Assembly (NCBI GenBank): GCA_028023455.1
Contig: JAQFVV010012536.1
Coordinates: 2,252,001 to 2,316,000 of the forward strand
DNA: 64,000 nucleotides
Origin: Epiperipatus broadwayi
Taxonomy: Eukaryota > Onychophora > Udeonychophora > Euonychophora > Peripatidae
Direction of reading: 5' to 3'
Both the position numbers and the translations under genes were made by a program. Below, in pieces: positions 23,481 through 33,562 of the stretch; position 1 is the stretch's first letter; the number at the start of each line of letters is the position of its first letter. The notes beneath the pieces are model-generated. The model saw only the letters and a program-made list of their open reading frames with translations. It was not told the DNA's origin and ran no database searches.

Positions 23481-24884
23481 CAAATACAGAGTTCTTTTTT
23501 TAAAAGAATAATTTTTCAAAGGGTATTTGGTAACTATTGAGAGGTGGAAGGTGTGTAACCTTGTGCAGATGTTTAACTCTCCTGCATTCTGCTAACAGTC
23601 GGACATATTTCTTTATTCTCACTAGATTTAAGCTTTCAACTTTCATTTTAATATTAAACCATTATTATTTATCAGAATATAATAAATTTGATCTCATTTG
23701 ATAGATATATTTGTTTAGAAATTAAATAAAAATTTTAAAAAAACACACATTTGATTTTCAGAATTATTTTAAAAATTAGATTTTAATCAAAACAAAATGC
23801 TGTCATGTCATCAAATTTCAAGTAGAGCAAATTTAATTTGCAAAATGAACAAAATCTTCTTTGTTTGATATTTGTTTAAATAATCTGAATGAATTATTTT
23901 TAATATCTAGTAAAACTATCAATTTATTCTTTAAAGGTTTAAAAAAAATTTATATTGTTTATGATATCATTAAATTTTCGAGCAAGCTGCTGAGTGATAT
24001 TATTTCTAGACAGTTGTATTTCCTGTAACCGTAATCTCTATGGTAACAATATTCAGAAAAATATTTTTTCTTTTATATTTAAAAATAAAACATTTCTGTG
24101 AAAACTAAATATGTAATAATATATATTTTTGATTTCTAATTACACAATTACGATACAAAAATAATTATAACCATTTTAAAAAATCAAGTTTATAGACCAC
24201 TATAATACTTTCTCAAAATAATCTCGCAAAGTTCGAGATTTCCGAACATACACTGACTAGGTATCATTGTGTGGTTTCAGTAACTTTGAAATTCCTGATT
24301 ATTCAATTTTCATGACTTCTTTTGAATTTTTTTTTTTAAATTAAAATATTCGAAACTAAATATAGATGAATTTTAAAGCTGTAAAATATGTTACCAACAT
24401 TTCTTAGTAGAGGATGAAAAGTGCAACTTTAATTTCTAGATTTCTCAGATGTAGGTCCGTCGCTTGGATAAATTGCTGGGTTTATATATATGAAATAACT
24501 AACAGAAATAAATTGAAATGTCATGTTTTGGATTATGTAAATATGATAGCCAAATCAGTTGATGAATGTGAAAGGTAAAGATTTATGTTATTTGGTTATA
24601 ACTGCTTCTCACTTACAAATGAAAGAATGATACCAATTCTTAGAATTGTGAAGATTAAATAAGTCACTGCCAGAGCTTAGAAAGAATGAAAATATAATTT
24701 ATCTGAAAAGTAGGGATTCACCTCTCTCTAGAATTGTATATATTTAAAATGCAAATTTCATAGATTATAAATAAATAAATAAAAATAAAGAAATTCTTTT
24801 ATTTATATAAACACATTAAAAAGCAAAAAAATGCACTTAAATATACAAAATAAAGCTACTTACATATTTTACCTGCTACCCATG
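23481..24884. other. Mostly AT-rich; small open patches
   Basis: Besides the candidate at 23939-24037, two GC-richer patches stay open on the plus strand: GYLVTIERWKVCNLVQMF near 23520-23590 and INCWVYIYEITNRNKLKC near 24465-24530. Neither has clear splice sites or a recognised family. Confidence 0.25.
23939..24037 (-). CDS. Weak candidate terminal exon
   Basis: Minus strand, after an AG (TGTTACCATAG), an open stretch reads RLRLQEIQLSRNNITQQLAR, then KFNDIINNINFF and a stop, with AATAAA about 20 nt further on. The codons use more G and C than the background (CGG, CAG, CTG, GCT). The acceptor is poor in pyrimidines and the opposite strand is also open for about 19 codons, so this may be chance. 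Confidence 0.2.
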   Translation of the reverse strand, partial: RLRLQEIQLSRNNITQQLARKFNDIINNINFF

Positions 24885-25040
24885 TTTACGATGGCAGAAT
24901 GTTGTACTTTTTTAGTGGGGTGAGGATGGTGTTTGCAATGGAATAATGTCATGGTTGTGATGATTTAATACAGCATTCTGCCATTGCAAACATCCCCCTC
25001 TCTACACCCACACTATTGCATTCTACCATCGCAAACACAA
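24885..25040. repeat. Short inverted repeat cluster
   Basis: GTTTACGATGGCAGAATG (about 24885-24902) faces CATTCTGCCATTGCAAACAT and CATTCTACCATCGCAAAC (about 24974-25037). A small foldback unit, family unknown. Confidence 0.65.
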
Positions 25041-25379
25041 GCAGAAGGTCTAATATATAAGTACCAAAATAAATTTTCTTCAGTTTTCACAGCACATTAA
25101 TATAATGTGACCAAAAGAAGTCAGCTTCATTTTTATTTAGAAATAGTTAAAGAATATTTCTGAATATGAGCATTACAAATTTCTATTTTGGTTACTTAAT
25201 ATCAAGAATACTATAAAGGCTGAAGAAAATTGATTTGTTACTTTTTGATGCTTATTTTTACACATTTACTTTTTGACCCTTATTCTTATTTATAAAAATG
25301 CACTGATAAGTAAAAAAAAGTTTATTTAAAAACAATTTTTTTATGTTTCTTTATTGTCTATTTTTAGTTGTATATAGTT
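25041..25379. other. No gene seen
   Basis: AT-rich DNA. Confidence 0.4.
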
Positions 25380-25700
25380 CCAGAAAAGTTTGGATATAGT
25401 TTATTAGCACTAGGTGGCAGTAATGTAAAGAATACTCAAAATGCTTACAAGCAGAAAGGGTACAAGTAATGAAGTTCTGGGGAAATAAATATAAACAAAA
25501 AGTGATTATACAGAAAGTGGGTTCTTGGTTTTTATGCTGGATTTGAAAAAAAAATAAGGCAGATCTATGTGTAAAGGCCATAGAGTGGACAAAGATGATA
25601 TTGTGGAAATGGGATGGAGGAGGATAAAGAAGAATATGCGAAAAACTTTGGGTGGGGAATAGAAAGGGAGGGTGGATAACAGGTTTCTCTGGGCATAGTC
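25380..25700 (+). mobile_element. Dispersed repeat H copy 1, probable LINE fragment
   Basis: Aligns with 63765-64000: TAATGAAGTT.TGG.GAATAAATAT, AAAAGTGATTATACAGAAAG, TTTTTATGCTGG and GATATTGTGGAAATGGGATG. Eroded frames suggest coding origin (for example YAGF.KK, then MEEDKEEYAKNFG), perhaps a LINE ORF2 piece. Family not identified. Confidence 0.5.
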
Positions 25701-26884
25701 ACTGAGAGATTCATGACTTCAACAAGGGAGAAGCCATAGTGCATTATCTCACATCCCATATTAAATTATAATTTTTTGCAAATTGGTTGGAAACTCTAAA
25801 AAAAAAAAAGGTTGAGTTATCAGGCAGACAAAAAAAAAGATTAAGTTAGATAAAAGCATATAAAAACAATAGAATAGCAGCATTATGGAGATTTCTGGTA
25901 TGTAAGACAGTAGCAAAATCAATTCCTTTTTGACAAAGAAGAAAAGAACTTTTTTTTAGATGTCCATAAAGCTTTAGGACAGACTACTACATTATAAAAT
26001 TATCTTGGAAGATTTTAATATTAGAATTAGGAAGTATTTTTAAATTGAAAGTAGACATACAGAAATAATGATAACTGACAGAATTTAATGTGCTAAATAA
26101 ATTTAGCACGAAGAATAATCTTGATTGGTGAGCTGTGAAATAAATGTTAATTGTAAAGCTAGAGAGGTAAGACTATTAATAAAAACAATGTCAATAATAT
26201 ATCCATAATCTTATGAAATATTCCAAGGATTTTAAACTAGAATTTGCACATCATTTAAAATGTAAATTGGCTGAGACTTGCATAAGATTGGCAAGAAAAT
26301 ATTTGCTACTTTACTATCAATTGTACAGCCATTCAAAGAGATAAAAATCAATCATTTACAGTACATTCTTTACTAAGACCAAACTATTTATGCAAGAAAT
26401 CCGAAATATAAAGTAATTTAAATTTACTTATTTGAAAGAAAATGTAATTTTTGAATTCTGTGAAATGATTTGGGAAAGAATTAATATTGGAATAAGAAAA
26501 AATATAATCTGAAAATGGCAAGGAAAGATAGAAGAAAATAAACGTTTCAAAAATATAAAATGACGTTTTGATTTCAGGAATCAAATTATTTTAGCAGTAA
26601 AAAGGGAATATGGCATTACTATTCAAAACATAGGATAGTATTCTGAAATGTGAGAATAGTAATAAATATATATATTCTAATAAAGACATCAGCAATTGAA
26701 ATTGACAGTTAAGCTATGAAAAATAGAATAGCTCCAGTGAATTATAAATTCATTATGGATATTTTAAAATAGTCAGATGATAAAAAAAATTATTGGCAAA
26801 TCATTATGTCAAATATCTAAATAGTAAATGTATTTCAGCTGTAACAGTAGCAACTATCTAAACAGTAATGCCACAAAGTTTTCT
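25701..26884 (+). other. Possible decayed reverse-transcriptase region
   Basis: At about 25910-26030 the frames contain LFLDVHKALGQTT followed by NYLGRF, reminiscent of the RT block 'DF.KAFD.V...L'. Many stops follow. It might continue repeat H as one old LINE. Otherwise AT/A-rich with no gene. Confidence 0.25.
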
Positions 26885-26945
26885 ACTGTTATTAACAGCC
26901 TGTGTAAGCATATGAAATGGTGATCATGTGATGTTTTGATGGTTT
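26885..26945 (+). mobile_element. Family A terminal fragment A4
   Basis: AACAGCCTGTGTAAGC then GGTGATCATGTGATGTTT: about 60 bp of the outer end of family A. Confidence 0.65.
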
Positions 26946-27664
26946 TATATCAGATGTCTTATCAAATATACTAGCGATTTTGATATTTTAAGAAAAATGA
27001 AAAAGAATGTTTTGATGTAACAGACCTATCAATCCTCTATTATTTTTATAAATTATCTTTTTTAAGAGTGTGACATTGTTGATAGAGAACTTGAGACTCA
27101 ACTCAGCCCAAATAGATTTAGAGTGTTATAGACACAAATATATTGCATGATAAAGGTGTCTGTTATTTGATTTACTACGTGTACTTGTAAATCTTATATA
27201 AATCTTAATTTAATGAGAAAAAATATTCATCGTATTGTTTATTTATTCTATAAGTCTTAGTTATATCAGACTTTATTGCATATATATGCAGACTTATATA
27301 AATTTTAAAATGTCATGGCTTAATGATAATGCATTTGCCCTCCATATGTATGACCTGATTTAAACCTGCCTAGATACAACAGAAAGTTTTTTTCAGATTC
27401 TAACTACAATGATATTGTTTTCATATGTTAAATTTGTAACATTAGAATACAAGTATAATTTAAGGTACTTGAAAATTAGATGTAGTTGTAGAGGATTTGA
27501 AAGTCTGTGTTCAAATCCTTTACAATTATATGCTAAATTTATAATTAGCTCTACTAACAATCTAGTATTGGTTGGTAAATGGATATCTAGCTATTTTATT
27601 GGTTGGTATAAGGGTATCTAGCTATTTTTAAATGGCGGGTAAAACATGGATAGAAAACTGTTCA
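26946..27664. other. No gene; possible tRNA-like patch
   Basis: AT-rich. ATGGCTTAATGATAATGC followed by GACCTGATTTAAACC near 27312-27370 resembles boxes A and B of another eroded tRNA-derived repeat. Low confidence. Confidence 0.3.
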
Positions 27665-27789
27665 AATCGTGAATACCTAACGTCAAGCGTTGGTGGCCTA
27701 GTGGTTAGCATAGCTGCCTTCCAAGCAGCTGGCCCGGTTTCGCTTCCTAACGCATTTGACATATGAAAAAAAAATCGTGAATACCTAAC
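27665..27789 (+). mobile_element. tRNA-Gly(TCC)-like SINE with 17-bp target duplication
   Basis: Best copy: GTCAAGCGTTGGTGG, box A region GGCCTAGTGGTTAGC, anticodon arm CTGCCTTCCAAGCAG, box B CGGTTTCGCTTCC, then AACGCATTTGACATATG and nine A residues. Flanks are a perfect 17-bp duplication AATCGTGAATACCTAAC (27665-27681, 27773-27789). The acceptor stem GCGTTGG/CCTAACGC is extended outward by GTCAA/TTTGAC. The complete element is about 85 bp plus the A tail, so this family retroposes with no body, depending on LINE enzymes in trans. Confidence 0.9.
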
Positions 27790-28289
27790 AATTGGCAAGT
27801 CTTCTGAATAATGGGTTTCCCCCCCCTCTCTATTCCTCTGTGAGGGCTTGCAGTGGACTATTTAAAAATTATTTTACCATACCTTACTTACTTATTGATA
27901 CAAGTTAGTGATTATTATTTTTTAATAATTACTAGTATTTCTTATTTTTAGTAGTAACATAATATACTTACCATACATTATAAACAACAATTTAGATTAA
28001 TCAAAAGAAAATTCTATTTTTAATCATAATATACTTAAATTAATGGAAATACTGAAACTATTTTTTTTAGTAATCTTAAAATAACTTTTTTTTTTAATGA
28101 GAATACTGCATTTATAAATCTATTTTATTTTTTTTAAATAATAATGAAACAAAACAAAATGTAAATCTAGTTAATGGAAAAATAGTATTGGTGTATAGAT
28201 AACTATACATGTGCTTGTTCTACTAATATATATATATAAATGTTTCCTGGTAAAAATATGACTAGGAGCATCTCCAAGTCAATAAGTGT

Positions 28290-28600
28290 TATATAGTGAC
28301 ATAGATTAGCTACTCACCACAAAATTTTAAGGTGCTAGGTTGTCTGAATCATAAGTTGTATCATGAAAAATGACAAAGTGTGTCACACCTCAATCCAAGA
28401 TGGAATAAGTAGTAACATCAAATTTTGTTATAAATTGGGAAAAACTGTTACTGAAACATTTGAAATGATTCAAAATGTGTTTGGCAGTGAAACCATGAAT
28501 AAGTTTTTGGGATGGCAAGAAGGGCAATGAAGAAGATTCACAAAGGTACAAGCACTCTGTCCAATTTCATGTTGTAACTTGTGATATGAAAATAACATAA
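28290..28600 (+). pseudogene. Mariner/SETMAR-type N-terminal fragment E3
   Basis: Plus strand reads KLGKTVTETFEMIQNVFGSE, then TMNKFLGWQEGNEEDSQR: the best-preserved copy of the mariner-type HTH start, with KLGKT.TETFEM intact. The catalytic domain is absent. Upstream block CTCACCACAAAATTTTAAGG is shared with E1 and E2. All three copies stop at about the same point, so a truncated element seems to have spread. Confidence 0.7.
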
Positions 28601-28635
28601 AACTGAATAACATATGAAAGTAACATTATAATGAG

Positions 28636-28770
28636 AAAATATTATGAAACATGTCAAGCATTGATGGTCAAGAGGTCAGCGACAGCTGCTTTACAGGCAG
28701 TTGTCCCGGATTGGCATGTTTACTTCCCGGCTGATGCTATGACGCATGAGTAAAAAATATTATGAAACAT
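28636..28770 (+). mobile_element. TAC-loop SINE with 17-bp target duplication
   Basis: Element 28653-28753: GTCAAGCATTGATGG, GGTCAAGAGGTCAGC, anticodon arm GCTGCTTTACAGGCAG and GATGCTATGACGCATGAG. A perfect 17-bp duplication AAAATATTATGAAACAT flanks it (28636-28652, 28754-28770). Same subfamily as 17261 and 35693. Confidence 0.9.
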
Positions 28771-29299
28771 AATATATAAATGCAAATACAAAAAATACTT
28801 ATTTTAATATCATTAAAGTTTTATCCCTTTACTTTTAACATAGTTTTTAGATAAATATTGTTACTATAAATTTAGTGAATATTTAATAATGTTTGATAGT
28901 TAAAGTTTATTTATTTATAGTTGCATAGCATGATTGTAGATTGTATTTAAGATCTTATTTTATATATTAGAAATGCTTGTTAATTATGTAATATTGCTCT
29001 CTTCTGGGGATATTCGAGGCCATTCTGGAGAACTGAACAGTAGATTGACTTAGCCCATATTTTATATTATCTCAAGTGTTGTTCATTTCATCAACTTATA
29101 TGTTGCAAATTGGATTTTTCAATATTGTACTCCTAAAACGTTATTCATATTTAAACTCTAGACTTCATAAATAATTCTTAATTCTAATCTGGTTTATTCT
29201 TAATAATCAATCATCTCTTAGACTAATGCTCTGAGTTGTCACAGGTTGATCAATTTTTGGAAACGTTAATAAAAAATACAGTGTATCATTTTAGATTTC
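28771..29299. other. No gene seen
   Basis: AT-rich DNA. Confidence 0.45.
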
Positions 29300-29765
29300 C
29301 ATATTGTTTTATGTAAATTAATGCCTACCTTGTAAAACATTTTGTTCCAGTGTATCCAGAATGGTCTTTGCATGGCTTGGCTGTGTGTTGAGGGTTTGTT
29401 GTCCTGTGGACTTTGGCCTTGGATCTTGTTGCCTATTGTGGTGGTTGACGCAATGCTGGACTTGCCCACCTATTCAGCTGAAGCTTGAGTCTTCACTTCG
29501 GGGCCCAGGGGTTGATCATTGGTCTACAGATAACTTCTCAGAGGTTGGGCCATGTAGACCCATGTACAGATACACAATGGGCAAAATTATAGTAATCCTT
29601 TTGTGGACTTAATTGTTGGTCTGCAGTGTGTCCTGTTGTAAACAAAATGAATAATTGTTTAGGTTTTCTTTTTGTCTGTACATTGAATGCTTTGTAATGA
29701 CATCGGATAAGTGGACCTGAAAATTTTTTTATGTAATCTTTAGTAATAAAGGTTGCTTTGAAAGA
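29300..29765 (+). other. GC-richer island ending in AATAAA
   Basis: From 29340 to 29600 GC rises to near 50%, unlike the flanks, and the block ends AGTAATAAAGGTTGCTTTG. Open frames on both strands (83 and 67 codons) show no recognisable domain. It resembles the 3' end of a LINE or a processed transcript. Not identified. Confidence 0.4.
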
Positions 29766-30084
29766 TTTTATTGTATTAACATGTTATTTCATTGATTGCT
29801 GAAATTTACAGTAGGTGGCTCTGGAGTCTGGACTAGAGTACCTCCTAAAGAAATGTTCAAAATTTCAACCATTGAGTTCCATTAAAAATAAAGTATTCTT
29901 GTAAAAATGTAAATTGTATGAAAGTAATGGATTTTAACATCTATTTATTCTGTACAATGCATTAGCAATTTATTTCCTTTTTTTAATTCTAAAAAAAAAA
30001 AACTTGTACCCTGTTTCTCTACAATAATTGTAATGATACAAAAAATGTTAAAACATTTAACAAAGAACAGGTTTAAATTTAAAA
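29766..30084. other. No gene seen
   Basis: AT-rich DNA with an A run at 29990. Confidence 0.45.
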
Positions 30085-30372
30085 TAGGCAAAACTCCATG
30101 CCACTCAGTGCAAGCCAGAATAATCAATGGATGCCAGAAAGCTTACGCATAAAATCCCTGAGGAGCTCTTCACTGATGAAAACCACAAGCTAGAAACTAG
30201 TCTGGGGATATTGGATGAATAGGCACTAGATAAGGATTTTATGCATAAGCCTTCTGGCATCCATTGATTGCTCTGGCTTATAGTGGCACTACTGTATGGA
30301 GAGTTTTGTCTGTTTTAGTAACAGTTATGGGAAAACATAAGAAATGAGATCATGTGATGTTTAGAGGTTTGA
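30085..30372. mobile_element. Family A foldback A5
   Basis: A minus arm (30085-30165, AGGCAAAACTCC..CTCAGTGCAAGCCAG) faces a plus arm (30160-30372) carrying the ribozyme and the outer end GATCATGTGATGTTT. A compact head-to-head pair, near-palindromic. Confidence 0.8.
30161..30216 (+). ncRNA. Hammerhead ribozyme, type I (A5)
   Basis: CTGATGA, stem II AAACCACAAGCTA, GAAACTAGTC, TGGGGA. Inner stem I TCTTCA/TGGGGA can pair with two G-T wobbles. The outer stem I strand was lost at the junction. Core and GTC site are intact. Confidence 0.65.
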
Positions 30373-30469
30373 ATTTGTAATAAAGAAAATTTATTTAAAG
30401 CTGAGCATTTTTAACAATAAGTAGTCTCATAATCATAGTATTATGTGACTAAAGGAAGTTGAGTTTTAG

Positions 30470-30995
30470 AGATTTAAAGTTACTTTTGGATATTAATAAT
30501 AGGTTGATACTAAAAGGAAATATGCCTATGTGTTTGAAAAGGAAGGTTTTTAACAAATGTGTTTTACCAGTTCTTACTTATGGATATGAGACTTGAACAC
30601 TTAATAGAAGAGCAATATAGAGACTCCAGACCATTCAAAGAAGTATGGAGAGATGCATGTTGGGAGTAACAAGAAGAGATTGAAAACACAATGGATGGGT
30701 AAGAGAACAAACAGGTGTTACTGACCTCATTGAAAAAATTAAAAGATTGAAGTGGAGTTGGGCTGGACATATTGCTAGAAGAGATGATAATATATGGACA
30801 ATTGAAATCTTAAACAGGATTCCAAGAGATTGTAAAAGACCCAGAAAGAGACCACATGTGAGATGGATGGATGAAATAAGAAAGTGTGTAGGGGTGATGT
30901 GGAGAAGAGAAGCTAAAGATCGGAGAAGATGGATTAAACTTGGAGAGACCTTCATCCTGCAGTGGATTGATAATGGTTGATAATGATGATGATGA
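30470..30995 (+). pseudogene. RTE-like LINE, longest 3' copy
   Basis: The plus strand encodes the C-terminal part of a non-LTR reverse transcriptase: CVLPVLTYGYET (palm/thumb region, followed by TGA where TGG is expected), LNRRAIQRLQTIQRSMERCM, TNRCY-type frame shift, then LKWSWAGHIARRDDN, WTIEILNRIPRDCKRPRKR, PHVRWMDEIRKCVG and RRWIKLGETFILQW. It ends in GAT repeats (30981-30996). Clade call (RTE or RTE-like) rests on this signature and the simple-repeat tail. In-frame stop and frame shift make it inactive. Five shorter copies of the same 3' end occur in the window. Confidence 0.85.
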
Positions 30996-31414
30996 TCATA
31001 AAATACATTTTTCGGAGTAGAGTAATTCGTCATTACAAGTGCCATTTTTTAGAGTTTTTTTTTATTAATGGCATGATGATCTTTAGATATTTGCCATACC
31101 TCTTTCATTTTTCTCTTTCTGTCATCTCTGTTGGAGCAAATGATATTAGCTGTAGAGAGATCAAAGTTATGGACTGACTGCAATTCGTGATCCAAGAAAA
31201 TGGGAGTATTCAAATAAATGCATTTAAAAAACTTTTCATAGATAACCCTTTCAAATTTTTTTTATTTTTCTAAAATTTGTAAGTCTAAAATCATTTATGC
31301 TTACAATTAATATATATTGTCAGTTAAAATTGGTAAAAGGAAATATATATTTAATTTTATTTAAAATATATATTTTTATATATTCTGTTTACAGTTCTTT
31401 GGCATTAGTTCTAC
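30996..31414. other. No gene seen
   Basis: AT-rich DNA. Confidence 0.45.
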
Positions 31415-31518
31415 TATGATGTATTACTAGGGTATATGAACACAGACTTTCACCCAACCCACCACTCTCCACTCTATCTAATAACACTGATACACTCAAG
31501 CACATATATGCTGAAAAG

Positions 31519-31582
31519 ATAAATAATCACCAATATTCGTATTTCATGCTAAACCAGCAATCATCAGTTGGTCCAGATTATC
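31519..31582 (-). ncRNA. Hammerhead ribozyme, type I (C1 minus)
   Basis: Minus strand: CTGATGA, stem II TGCT/AGCA with loop GGTTT, GAAA, then TACGAATA. Stem I is ACCAA/TTGGT (5 perfect bp), an internal loop, then GATAAT/ATTAT. The cleavage triplet would be ATA instead of GTC. Confidence 0.7.
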
Positions 31583-31998
31583 ATCTCCCATACATATATA
31601 CTATAAGTGCTCAGATATATATTAAGATAGACAATCCTCATACTTTACTCCACCCTCCAACTCTTCAACCATCCATCCAATTGAAAATCTGATGATGGAA
31701 TGCTCAAAGGCCACCCTGAGGCCAAGATTCTTGTCACACCCATGTTGGCCTAAGGTCAATCTGAACCCCACATGTACAGAACATAATACATTTAATACAT
31801 ATGCAAGGATGGGCAGAATAACTGAAACACAGGCTTATTATATATCTGTGTCTATATAAATGTAATATATAGGGTATATGTGCACAGACTTTTACACAAT
31901 CCACCACTCTCCACTCTATCTAATAACACTGATACACTTAAACATATATATGTTGAAAAGATAAATAATCAATATACATATAGTATATATATGTAGAG

Positions 31999-32062
31999 AT
32001 GATAATCTGGACCAACTGATGATTGCTGGTTTAGCATGAAATACGTATATTAGTGATTGTTT
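31999..32062 (+). ncRNA. Hammerhead ribozyme, type I (C1 plus)
   Basis: CTGATGA at 32016-32022 and GAAA at 32038-32041 with stem II TGCT/AGCA. Stem III region ATACGTAT is palindromic, so two molecules could share it, as proposed for minimal hammerheads of PLEs. Stem I ACCAA/TTAGT has one mismatch. Confidence 0.65.
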
Positions 32063-32219
32063 ATCTTTTCAACATATATGTGTTTAAGTGTATCAGTGTT
32101 ATGAGATAGAGTGGAGAGTGGTGGGTTGTGTGAAAGTCTGTGCTCATATACCCTATATATTACATATATAGACACAGGTATATAGTAAGCCTGTGTTTCA
32201 GTTATTATGATGTATTACT

Positions 32220-32729
32220 GTAAGTTTGTGATGTTTGAGATAATGTCTTCAAGTAATGTGCAGACAAACTTAATTGATAAAATTTGTCTGCAGATACCGT
32301 GAATGGAAGCATTATTTTAAACATATCACAGAATAATACATCACTGTATATAATATGTTATAGCATGTGTAATATAAAAAAAAATAATGGAAATATATAT
32401 TAATTAAGAATAAAAGGCAAAAAGACATTTTTATTGGATGATACTGCATGGTTTCAAAACCATCCTTCCTTTCCCTGCATACTGTGGCATTTCACATCAT
32501 CATAAACTATGTGTTTAATCTAAAAAAAAAAATGGCAAACTGTAACTTTAAGGTAGCATAAAGTGTAATTTTAAGGTAATAATTTAAAAATTATTTTTAA
32601 AAGAAAAACTATTTCTGTAAAAAAAATATTTAAAATTTTAAAACATTTAACAAATAAATAAAACAACATTTAACTAGAAATGTATTTTTACATTTTAAAA
32701 AACAAAAAGAAATTTTTTTTACAAATGTT
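32220..32729. other. No gene seen
   Basis: AT-rich DNA. Confidence 0.45.
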
Positions 32730-33562
32730 GAGAGTCACTATGGAATACTGGATAGTGTAATGCATTCTAGAATGGAAAGGAAAGGATCTTCTTTATATAT
32801 TCACCTCCCCATGAATTTAGTCAAATATGAATCTCAATGTTGATGTGCTGTTCCTCTGTGTTTTTATTCTGCCATTTGACTGAACCCCATAGCCTTTCAA
32901 TATTTTGTATGTGCACACTAGTTGAGGGATCAATGAAGTTATGTGTGTGATTAACTGAAATGTGTCCACAACTGGCTTCTCACAATTCCTCTATTTTGTA
33001 GGCTTTTCAGCAATCTATGTATATTGTAGACCCCTCCTCCACATTTTCTTTGATGACTTCCATGAGAGTGATTACAATTCTGCCTTTAATTTTAATTATA
33101 AAACATTCCTCCATCTCCATACAAATTCCACCAAATATCCATTGTTCTGGAAGTACTCTGCTGATCTGGTTTTATATTTTGTAAAGAGGCTTTTGTCAAT
33201 CTCAACTATTTTCTTCTGACATTTTCCATCTCTATGTGAGTAACAACCTCCATGTACACTTTACATAGGTAGTTGTTCTAATCAATTGTGGTTTTGGTGG
33301 CCATCTCTAGCTGACTGTCACACCATTTGACAGATATCAGTTGTCATGGCCAGATATATATGAAGCTTAGCCCAGTTATGGACTTAATTCTTGAGCCCTC
33401 AAACCATGTACCTTTATGAATGGTTACTTTTTTGAGACAATTTGTAGAGTAACATCACCATTGTTTGTCAGAAGTATGGTAATACATTTTCATATCTTGG
33501 CCACTATCAACAATTTTTTTTTGATGATAAAAGTTTATATTCCTGGAAGAAATTGATCGCTT
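32730..33562 (-). pseudogene. Merlin (IS1016/ISXO2-like) DDE transposase relic
   Basis: Across shifting minus-strand frames the order of Merlin motifs is preserved: VEIDKSLFTK (first catalytic D, family 'IDES.F'), YFQNNGYLVE / TMDIWWNLYG (family 'QWVFGGI'), LMEVIKENVEEG, then STIYIDCWKAY (second D), a SVNHT.NFIDPST block, and HTQNIERLWGSVKW (the glutamate). Upstream (33200-33450) is a likely N-terminal region. At least four frameshifts or stops break it. Merlin elements move by cut and paste with an enzyme related to bacterial IS1016; this copy is long dead. Terminal inverted repeats were not located. Confidence 0.8.

Larger units (their letters stand above)
31415..32219. mobile_element. Family C hammerhead element C1 with 14-bp target duplication
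   Basis: Element 31429-32205 is flanked by the perfect duplication TATGATGTATTACT (31415-31428, 32206-32219). A minus unit (31429-31860) starts GGGTATATGAACACAGAC and carries a ribozyme. A second partial minus piece follows (about 31870-31975), then a plus piece (about 31980-32205) with a ribozyme ends in TGTGCTCATATACCC and the inner block ATATATAGACACAGG. So tandem and inverted parts are in one insertion. Unit length, judged from C2 at 40.5 kb, is about 475 bp. No protein encoded. Confidence 0.85.

Noticed and set aside
25910-26600. Reverse transcriptase core domain
   Set aside because: Only one short RT-like block was seen amid many stops; kept as a low-confidence note, not as a gene.
27682-27772. 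Functional tRNA-Gly gene
   Set aside because: Box B deviates, the ends are extended, an A tail and 17-bp target duplications flank it, and relatives are dispersed: it is a SINE.
30635-31045. 136-codon minus-strand ORF
   Set aside because: It is the antisense of the RTE-like LINE C-terminus, which reads correctly on the plus strand.
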